From the NCBI RefSeq assembly GCF_016809835.1, contig NZ_JAFBIL020000007.1, positions 62,001 to 126,000 on the forward strand: a DNA stretch of 64,000 nucleotides, read 5' to 3'. This stretch comes from Massilia soli. Its GTDB lineage: Bacteria; Pseudomonadota; Gammaproteobacteria; Burkholderiales; Burkholderiaceae_D. The position numbers and the translations under genes were made by a program. This document shows positions 10,839 through 17,143 of the stretch, one piece after another; the stretch's first letter is position 1, and every line of letters begins with the position of its first letter. The notes under the pieces are model-generated. The model saw nothing but the letters and a program-made list of their open reading frames with translations. It made no database searches and was not told where the DNA came from.

Positions 10839-12158
10839 CTAAACGTTGTCGCTGTCCGCAGATTCAATCTCCGGACCAAGCAGCAGCTGGGCCGCCTCGC
10901 TTGGCAGAGCTTCCACCGATTTGAGCCGCTTCGCCATCTGGCGGCTGCGGACCTCGGCGTTCTCGATATTCTTGGCCGCGCGCTCCAATGTCAGTTTGGT
11001 CGCGCTCAGTACATCGCCAAATTTTCCGAATTCCGTCTTCACCGCGCCGAGTACTTCCCACACCTCGGAGGATCGTTTTTCCAGCGCCAGGGTGCGGAAA
11101 CCCATCTGCAGGCTGTTCAGGATCGCGGCCAGGGTCGACGGGCCTGCGATCGACACGCGCAGCTTGCGCTGAAGGTCGTCGGCCAGGCCCGGCCGGCGCA
11201 TTACTTCGGCATACAGGCCTTCGGTGGGCAGGAACAGGATCGCAAAATCGGTGGTGTGCGGCGGCGAGACATACTTTTCGCAGATCGTCCTGGCCTCGTT
11301 GCGCACCGCTTTTTCCAGTTCCTTGCCGTACAGCGCGACACCGTCGGCGTCGGCGCGGTCGGCAGCGTCGACCAGGCGTTCGTACTGCTCCTTGGGGAAC
11401 TTGGCGTCGATCGGCAGCCACACAGGCGCGCCGCCGTCGGTCAGGCCGGGCAGCTTGATCGCGAATTCGACGCGCGCGTTGGTGCCCGCCACGGTCTCGA
11501 CGTTCTTCGCGTACTGGTCGACCGTCAGCACCTGCTCCAGCAGCATTTCAAGCTGGACCTCGCCCCAGGTGCCACGGGTCTTGACGTTGGTGAGCACGCG
11601 TTTCAGGTCGCCCACGCCCAGCGCCAGCTGCTGCATTTCGCCCAGGCCCTGGTGCACCCGCTCGAGCCGTTCCGACACCTGCCTGAACGATTCGGTCAGG
11701 CGCGTCTCGAGCGTGGCATGCAGCTTTTCGTCGACCGTCTTGCGCATCTCTTCGAGGCGGGTCGCGTTATCGGTCTGCAGGTCCTTGATTTTCGATTCCA
11801 GCGTCGCGCGTACTTCCATCATGCGCTGCGAGTGCGATTCGGTCAGCGTGGTCAGGGTGCGCTGGAGCGTGTCGGCGAAGCGCTTGAGGGCGACCGCCTG
11901 CTCTTCGCGCCCGCTGCTCGCCTGCAGCATGCTTTGCTGGCGCAGGCTGTCGAGCTGCTGGACGGTGGCGCCGTGGTACTGGGCCAGCGTGGCGCCCAGT
12001 TCCTGGCGCGTGGCCTGCGCGCTGGCCTGTAGTTCGCCGCGCAGTTCGCGCTCCATGCGCTCGGAATCGCGCCCGCGCCCGCGCAGGAGCATTAACACCT
12101 GCAGCGCGATGACGATGGCGGCAAGGGCGGCCAGTACCAGGAATTCAAGTTGGGTCAT
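10839..12158 (-). CDS. rmuC: DNA recombination protein RmuC
   Basis: A 439-residue RmuC. One N-terminal membrane anchor (about residues 5-27) is followed by a long coiled coil rich in Gln, Glu and Arg (about 30-185). The RmuC nuclease-like domain comes next, recognisable by NVKTRGTWGEVQLEMLLEQ, the LPIDAKFP segment and FLPTEGLYAEV. RmuC limits inversions at short inverted repeats in E. coli; the biochemical activity is thought to be nucleolytic. The start is 4 bp after the truncated haemoglobin stop, so it belongs to the same transcription unit. Confidence 0.95.
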   Translation of the reverse strand: MTQLEFLVLAALAAIVIALQVLMLLRGRGRDSERMERELRGELQASAQATRQELGATLAQYHGATVQQLDSLRQQSMLQASSGREEQAVALKRFADTLQRTLTTLTESHSQRMMEVRATLESKIKDLQTDNATRLEEMRKTVDEKLHATLETRLTESFRQVSERLERVHQGLGEMQQLALGVGDLKRVLTNVKTRGTWGEVQLEMLLEQVLTVDQYAKNVETVAGTNARVEFAIKLPGLTDGGAPVWLPIDAKFPKEQYERLVDAADRADADGVALYGKELEKAVRNEARTICEKYVSPPHTTDFAILFLPTEGLYAEVMRRPGLADDLQRKLRVSIAGPSTLAAILNSLQMGFRTLALEKRSSEVWEVLGAVKTEFGKFGDVLSATKLTLERAAKNIENAEVRSRQMAKRLKSVEALPSEAAQLLLGPEIESADSDNV

Positions 12159-12162
12159 CGCG

Positions 12163-12552
12163 TCAGCCGGCCTTGTTGCGCATCCAGTCGGCGGTCTGGA
12201 AGAATGATTCCATCAGCCGCAGCCGCAACGATTCCTCGATGCCGACATCTTCCATCGCCCACGCCATCGCGCGCAGCCACTGGTCACGCTCGCTTGACCC
12301 GATGGCGAACGGCAGGTGGCGCGCGCGCAGGCGCGGATGGCCGTACTTTTCGACGAACAGGTCGGGCCCGCCCATCCAGCCGGACAGGAACATGAACAGC
12401 TTGTCGCGCGAGCTGTCGTTCGGCTTCGGGTGGAGCGCATGGATGCCCGCGAATTCCGGCTCCAGCTCCATCAGGTCGTAAAACCGGTCGACCAGTTCGC
12501 GAACGCGCGCCTCGCCGCCAATCACTTCATACAGGGTAGTAGGTTCACTCAT
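12163..12552 (-). CDS. Group II truncated haemoglobin
   Basis: A 129-residue 2/2 globin of group II (GlbO-like). It shows the proximal histidine in RARHLPF (H79), the YGHPRLRARH segment typical of the group, and a tryptophan-rich helix G (WLRAMAWAM). Members bind O2 or NO at haem and may work in oxygen or nitrosative chemistry. I chose the ATG at 12552, which gives the normal N-terminus; an upstream in-frame start at 12576 would add eight unsupported residues. The start overlaps the end of the hydroxylase-like gene by 8 bp, which favours translational coupling, and rmuC follows after 4 bp. Confidence 0.92.
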   Translation of the reverse strand: MSEPTTLYEVIGGEARVRELVDRFYDLMELEPEFAGIHALHPKPNDSSRDKLFMFLSGWMGGPDLFVEKYGHPRLRARHLPFAIGSSERDQWLRAMAWAMEDVGIEESLRLRLMESFFQTADWMRNKAG

Positions 12553-13312
12553 GTGCGCCATGATAGCGCAGCGCAACCGGCTCGTCTTCCTTGCGCTGCA
12601 TGGCGGCCTCGTATTCAGGCATGTTGGTACCCATCCAGCGGTCCCACAGGTTGAAGTACAACATGAAGTGGCCCTTGGAGCGGGCGTGGTGCAGGTTGTG
12701 GTGGGTGCTGGTGATGAACCAGCGCGCGACGCCAGGGCTGTAGAACTCGTAGCCGAGGTGGCTGATCACGTTCAGCACCGTGAGGATGACGATATAGGCG
12801 GCGACGGCGACCGGGTGGACCGGCAGCACGAAGGCCAGCGGCGCATACCACGCCACTTCAACCACCGCTTCGAGCGGGTGGAACGCGTAGCTGGCAAACG
12901 GCGTCGGGTTGGTGAAGGTATGGTGCAGCTTGTGCACATGGCGGAACACCTTCGGGTGGTGCATCAGGCGGTGCGCCCAGTAGTAGTAGGTGTCGTGGAC
13001 CACCGCCATGACCGCGACCGATACCGCGAGGTAGGTCCAGCCGTATTGGTCAACCTCGAAATAGCCGAGGCTCCATCCCGCTTGCGCGGTCAGCCAGGTG
13101 ATCGTCAGCAGCGACGACAGGATCAGGATCGACAGCACCGACCAGGCGATTTCGCGCCCGACCTGCGCCGGCCGCGGGTACTTCTGGATGCGCTGCGCCG
13201 CGTAGCGCTCGCGCCCCACGCTCCAGACCAGCAGGTAGGCGCCGCCCGCGCACAGCGCGTAGACGGCGAGGAAGAACAGGGAGATTGCGGCGAACAGGAA
13301 CAAGGTGGACAT
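12545..13312 (-). CDS. Sterol desaturase/fatty acid hydroxylase family membrane protein
   Basis: A 255-residue integral membrane di-iron oxygenase of the fatty acid hydroxylase superfamily. Hydrophobic segments lie near 5-32, 58-78 and 95-105. The histidine clusters are complete: H106 and H114 (HDTYYYWAH), H118/H119, H125, H128 and H130/H131 (HVHKLHH), and H204/H205 with H208/H209 (THHNLHH). Such enzymes use O2 to hydroxylate or desaturate lipids. The ATG at 13312 has GGAG 8 nt upstream and is preferred over an in-frame GTG at 13321. It lies 42 bp downstream of jqsA on the same strand and overlaps the haemoglobin gene. Its substrate is unknown; a link to the autoinducer is speculative. Confidence 0.9.
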   Translation of the reverse strand: MSTLFLFAAISLFFLAVYALCAGGAYLLVWSVGRERYAAQRIQKYPRPAQVGREIAWSVLSILILSSLLTITWLTAQAGWSLGYFEVDQYGWTYLAVSVAVMAVVHDTYYYWAHRLMHHPKVFRHVHKLHHTFTNPTPFASYAFHPLEAVVEVAWYAPLAFVLPVHPVAVAAYIVILTVLNVISHLGYEFYSPGVARWFITSTHHNLHHARSKGHFMLYFNLWDRWMGTNMPEYEAAMQRKEDEPVALRYHGAHE

Positions 13313-13354
13313 TTTGGACACTCCTATCGGTGTTTTTATGGTGTGCTGCGGCGT

Positions 13355-14599
13355 TCAGACCAGGGTCAGGCGGCGCGACCGGCGCGTGGACGACCAGCTA
13401 TCGAGGTCGACTTCCTTGCGCATGTCGTCGCAGGCGTCGAGCAGGCGGCTGATCTGCTGCGCGGTCATGCCCGAGTTCAGGGTCAGGCGAACCAGCGAGC
13501 GGTTCTTCGCGGTGGCCGGGGCGCAGAACACCGCGCCATACACGCCGCGCCGCTCCAGCGCCTTGCGCAGCGCCAGCGTCTTCGGCTCGGGCCCGGCTTC
13601 CAGCGCGACGATCTGCTCGGTCCCGTCGTCGACGTTGTAGCCAAGTTCGCGCAGGCCTGCGCGCACCTGGCGGGCATGCGCGTGCAGCGCGGCGCGGCGC
13701 TGGTCGGCATCGCCGATCAGGTCGAGCGCCGCGTCGAACCATGCCAGCTCGTGTTCCAGCAGGCAGGAACTGAAGATCGCCGGGCGCGAGGCCGACAGGA
13801 AGTAGCCCTTGAACTTGCTGGAACAGGTGATGTAGCCGGCGCGGCCGGCGAAGGCCTTGGCCAGCGAGGCGGTGCGGAAGTGCACATCGTCTTCCAGGCC
13901 CATCTCGGCCACGATGCCGGCGCCGCGCGGCCCGTGCGTGCCGAGCGAGTGCGATTCGTCGACGATCAGGATCGATCCGCTGCGCTGGGCGATGTCGACG
14001 ATCTCATGCAGCGGCGCGACGCTGCCGTTGGTGCTGTACAGCGCGTCGACGACGATCACGCCGCCGCCATGCTTGTCGACCTGGCGCGCGAGGTTGCCGG
14101 CGTCGTTATGCAAAAACGGCACCCCTTCCGCACGCGCCGACTGCACCCCTTCCCACAGCGAGGCGTGCGCCAGCATGTCGAGGTAAACCGGCACCCCCGG
14201 TTCGGCCAGCGTCTGGATCAGCCCGACATTGGCCGCCCAGCCGGACTGGGTCAGCACGCCGTCCTCGGCGCCCATGAACTGGGCAAACCTGGCTTCCAGC
14301 GCATGCTGGCGGCTGCCTTCCTGCAGGAAGACGGACGACATCAGCAGGCCAGCCTGGCTCGATTGCAGGCAGCGTGCCTGCGCGGCCAGCAAGGATTGCT
14401 CCGAAGAGATGCACAGGTAGTCATTCCCGGCGAGCATGATGGCGGCCGCGTCGGCAGGCTTCCAGACATGCAAGTGTTCCCCGCCCAGCAGCTGCTGGAC
14501 GCGGGTCACGTAATGCTCATCCATACGGCGGGTGACGAACGGCGGGAGGCAGTGCTCGGCACTGACAAACAGGCGTTGCTGGCGGGCGGCGAAGGTCAT
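13355..14599 (-). CDS. jqsA: Alpha-hydroxyketone autoinducer synthase (CqsA/LqsA/JqsA type)
   Basis: A 414-residue PLP enzyme of the alpha-oxoamine synthase family. It resembles Vibrio CqsA, Legionella LqsA and the JqsA of Janthinobacterium, which make alpha-hydroxyketone signals from acyl-CoA and an amino acid or SAM. Visible features are GNDYLCIS near 58, the DESHSLG motif (D214, H217), and the PLP lysine K248 in TASLAKAF. I chose the ATG at 14599 because AGGAG lies 5 nt upstream; an in-frame start at 14626 lacks this. A biotin-type KAPA synthase is less likely, because no bio genes are near while a matching kinase and regulator are divergently encoded. Confidence 0.88.
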   Translation of the reverse strand: MTFAARQQRLFVSAEHCLPPFVTRRMDEHYVTRVQQLLGGEHLHVWKPADAAAIMLAGNDYLCISSEQSLLAAQARCLQSSQAGLLMSSVFLQEGSRQHALEARFAQFMGAEDGVLTQSGWAANVGLIQTLAEPGVPVYLDMLAHASLWEGVQSARAEGVPFLHNDAGNLARQVDKHGGGVIVVDALYSTNGSVAPLHEIVDIAQRSGSILIVDESHSLGTHGPRGAGIVAEMGLEDDVHFRTASLAKAFAGRAGYITCSSKFKGYFLSASRPAIFSSCLLEHELAWFDAALDLIGDADQRRAALHAHARQVRAGLRELGYNVDDGTEQIVALEAGPEPKTLALRKALERRGVYGAVFCAPATAKNRSLVRLTLNSGMTAQQISRLLDACDDMRKEVDLDSWSSTRRSRRLTLV

Positions 14600-14641
14600 G
14601 ATTTCTCCTCTGTAAAAGGAGTTCATTGTGTGCGTGCATTG

Positions 14642-14747
14642 CTCAACAATTCAGCAGCGGCGCGCAACGTTGAGGCAAATCAAGTGCCCGATAGCAAAGG
14701 TACGACAAGATCGGGGTTGAGAATTATCAATTTGCGTTAGCTCAACC
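14642..14747. promoter_or_regulatory. Divergent jqsA/jqsS promoter region with four CTCAAC/GTTGAG hexamers
   Basis: The 184-bp spacer between the divergent synthase and kinase genes contains CTCAAC at 14642-14647, GTTGAG at 14669-14674, GTTGAG at 14716-14721 and CTCAAC at 14741-14746. The last two extend to a 7-bp inverted repeat, GGTTGAG/CTCAACC. Paired arms separated by 19-21 bp suggest a regulator binding site, but no protein can be named and chance is not excluded. Confidence 0.4.
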
Positions 14748-14783
14748 GTAAATGGATGCTGCGCGTAACAATGGACGATTTAC

Positions 14784-16094
14784 ATGGCGCAATGGACGGA
14801 CAAGGTCAAGGCGGCGGCCAGCAAGCGGCAGCAGACAATGCTGCTGTGGCTGGTGCGTCAGGATCGCCAGTACAGCCACGCATCGACCCGTTTCATGATG
14901 CTGGCCTGGGTCGGCTGCATCGCACTGCCGCTGTACTACGCGGTCTGGACCTGGTGGTTCCCGCAGGAGTTCGAAAGCTTGCCGCTGCGGCTGCTTGGTG
15001 CTGCGCTGTGCCTGCCCGCCGTCTGGTCGCGCGAACCGTTCCCGCCCAAGGTGATGCCTGCGTACATCTTCCTCAGCGTCACCTATGTGCTGCCGTTCTT
15101 CTTCACCTTCATGTACCTGATGAACCACGGCGCCGCGGTGTGGACCCAGTCGCTGCTGATCGGGCTGATCGTGCTGTTCCACTTCCATACCCTGTGGGCG
15201 CTGTGCTCCTACCTGGCCGGCACCGCCCTCGCCTGCCTGGCGTTTGCGCTGGTCGATGATCCGGCCTTCCTGCTCAGCCCAGCGGTGCTCGAGCAGTTGC
15301 CGCTGTACGGCTTCACGATGCTGGTGGTGTCGATCGCCAAGATCGGGCGCCGCGTGCTGGCCCAAGAGAAGCTCGCTGGCATGGCGCACGGGCTGGCGGC
15401 GGTCTCGCACGAGCTGCGCACCCCCCTGGTGACGATCGACGCCAACGCGCGCGGCATCAACCGGCGGCTGGGCAAACCGGGCCTGCCCGGCGAGGCCGAC
15501 TGGCACGCGATGAGCGAAGCGATGGCGCGCATCCAGTTCGAGGTCCGCCACATGAACCATATGATCGACCTGTTCCTGCTGTCGGCCACGGCGGTCAACC
15601 AGCAGCTCGAAGCGAACGAGTACGTCTCGATGGCCGATGTGGTCGAATCGGTGATCCGCCGCTACCCTTTCGCCAGCAATTCGCAGCGCACGGCGGTCAG
15701 CATCGACCTGCGCGCCGACTTCAGCTTCGCCGGCCGCTACGAGCTGTCGGTTGTGATCGTCCTCAACCTGCTGCGGAACTCGCTCAAGGCGCTGCACCGG
15801 GCCGGCAAGGGACGCATCCGGATCATCGTGGACGGCGCCCGCCAGACCCCGCGCCTGCTGTTCATCGACACCGGCTGCGGCATCGCGCCATCGCAGCTGC
15901 CGCTGGTGTTCGATCGCTTCTACTCCTATCCGCCAAGCTCCGGATCGGGCATCGGGCTGGCCCTGTGCAAGGAGATCATGGGCGCATGGAACGCCAACAT
16001 CCGGCTCACCTCGCGCGAAAACGGCTACACCATGTTCGTGCTCGAATTCCCCCGCATCCACCTGGCCGAATCCGCCTCCGCGCTGGCCGCCTAA
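14784..16094 (+). CDS. jqsS: Membrane sensor histidine kinase of the JQS (CqsS/LqsS-like) system
   Basis: A 436-residue sensor kinase. The first 185 residues hold about six hydrophobic helices with short loops and no periplasmic domain, the layout of CqsS/LqsS receptors for alpha-hydroxyketones. The cytoplasmic part has the H box with H209 in AAVSHELRTP, an N box in NLLRNSLKAL, and the ATP-binding DTGCGIA and GSGIGLAL motifs. Unlike CqsS there is no fused receiver domain, so the separate regulator encoded 16 bp downstream is the likely phosphate acceptor. It is divergent from jqsA. The receptor role is inferred from position and topology. Confidence 0.85.
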   Translation: MAQWTDKVKAAASKRQQTMLLWLVRQDRQYSHASTRFMMLAWVGCIALPLYYAVWTWWFPQEFESLPLRLLGAALCLPAVWSREPFPPKVMPAYIFLSVTYVLPFFFTFMYLMNHGAAVWTQSLLIGLIVLFHFHTLWALCSYLAGTALACLAFALVDDPAFLLSPAVLEQLPLYGFTMLVVSIAKIGRRVLAQEKLAGMAHGLAAVSHELRTPLVTIDANARGINRRLGKPGLPGEADWHAMSEAMARIQFEVRHMNHMIDLFLLSATAVNQQLEANEYVSMADVVESVIRRYPFASNSQRTAVSIDLRADFSFAGRYELSVVIVLNLLRNSLKALHRAGKGRIRIIVDGARQTPRLLFIDTGCGIAPSQLPLVFDRFYSYPPSSGSGIGLALCKEIMGAWNANIRLTSRENGYTMFVLEFPRIHLAESASALAA

Positions 16095-16110
16095 CCTGAA
16101 CGACACCGCC

Positions 16111-17109
16111 ATGTCCCTGCCCATCTACCACCATCCCAGCTTGACCGTCCTGATCGACGACAGCGACAACTTCCTGCGCAGCCTGTCCTTCCAGCTCGAC
16201 CCGACGCTCGCCAGCGTCGCCTTCCACAACACCAGCAGCGCACTGGCCTGGCTGTCGCGGCAGACCACTGAACTCGGCCAGGCCGAGGGGACGCTGAGCG
16301 CCAGCTACGACACCTACCCGCGCAAGATGGCCCAATGCAGCGTCGCGCTCGACCTCGAACAGATCCACCGCATCAGCTTCCAGGCCAAGCGCTTCATGAC
16401 GCCGTCGGTGCTGGTGGTCGATTACTCGATGCCGCAGATGAACGGCGTCGAACTGTGCGAAGCGGTGCGCCACCTGCCCTGCAAGAAGATCCTGTTCACC
16501 GGGGCGGCCGACGAAAAGGTCGCAGTCGACGCCTTCAACCGCGGGCTGATCGACCGCTACATCAAAAAGAGCGACGAGAACGCGCTGGACCGCCTCGAGG
16601 CCGAGATCTGCGCGCTGCAGCGCGAGTATTTTTCAGCGCGCTCGGAACCGCTGCGCGACCTGCTCGCGCTGCACAGCTACAGCTTCGTGGCCGATCCGGC
16701 GGTCGCCGCGCTGGTGCGCGACCTGGTGGCCGAGCACGGGATCGTCGAGCACTACCTGTACCCCAATCCGGCCGGGCTGCTGATGTACGACACCGACGGG
16801 CAGGCGATGCTGCTGGTGGTGGAGACCGAGGCGGGCATGAATGCCCACTACGAAATCGCCAGCGACAACGAGGCGCCGCCGTCGCTGCTCGAGGCGCTGC
16901 GCGAACGGCGGGTGATCCCCTACTTCCACGACGGCGATGGCATGTACACCGAGGCGTTTGCCAATGGCTGGCACAAGTACATCGAACCGGCGCAGGTGTG
17001 CCAGGGCGATCAGACGTATTTTTGGGCGCTGTTCAGGCTTGAGCCAGGGATGATCGCGGAGGAGACGTTTTCATACAACGAGTTTTTGCGGACCCACCAG
17101 GGACCGTAG
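16111..17109 (+). CDS. jqsR: Response regulator of the JQS (LqsR-like) system
   Basis: A 332-residue receiver protein without a recognisable DNA-binding domain. The acidic pair is D16/D17, the phosphoacceptor is D104 in LVVDYSMPQMNG, the threonine is T130 and the lysine K152. The phosphoacceptor is far later than the usual position near 55 because about 45-50 residues are inserted after the first half of the receiver; LqsR of Legionella shows the same late aspartate (D108). The region after about 170 matches no output domain that I can name. It starts 16 bp after the kinase and should be cotranscribed. Output may be by protein-protein contact. Confidence 0.85.
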   Translation: MSLPIYHHPSLTVLIDDSDNFLRSLSFQLDPTLASVAFHNTSSALAWLSRQTTELGQAEGTLSASYDTYPRKMAQCSVALDLEQIHRISFQAKRFMTPSVLVVDYSMPQMNGVELCEAVRHLPCKKILFTGAADEKVAVDAFNRGLIDRYIKKSDENALDRLEAEICALQREYFSARSEPLRDLLALHSYSFVADPAVAALVRDLVAEHGIVEHYLYPNPAGLLMYDTDGQAMLLVVETEAGMNAHYEIASDNEAPPSLLEALRERRVIPYFHDGDGMYTEAFANGWHKYIEPAQVCQGDQTYFWALFRLEPGMIAEETFSYNEFLRTHQGP

Positions 17110-17111
17110 GA

Positions 17112-17136
17112 CGGATGGGCGCCTGGCGCCCATCCG
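17112..17136. repeat. Perfect intergenic palindrome at a convergent gene end
   Basis: CGGATGGGCGCC (17112-17123) and GGCGCCCATCCG (17125-17136) are perfect 12-bp arms around a single T. The element lies between the convergent jqsR and permease genes and is preceded by GTAGGA. The same GTAGGRCGGA...CATCCGCCG layout occurs at 45911-45946. It may act as a bidirectional transcription stop although no T run is present. Confidence 0.75.
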
Positions 17137-17143
17137 CCGGACA

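Noticed and set aside
13355-14599. Annotation of jqsA as 8-amino-7-oxononanoate synthase (bioF)
   Set aside because: The fold family is the same, but no biotin gene is adjacent and a matching kinase and receiver are divergently encoded, which favours autoinducer synthesis.
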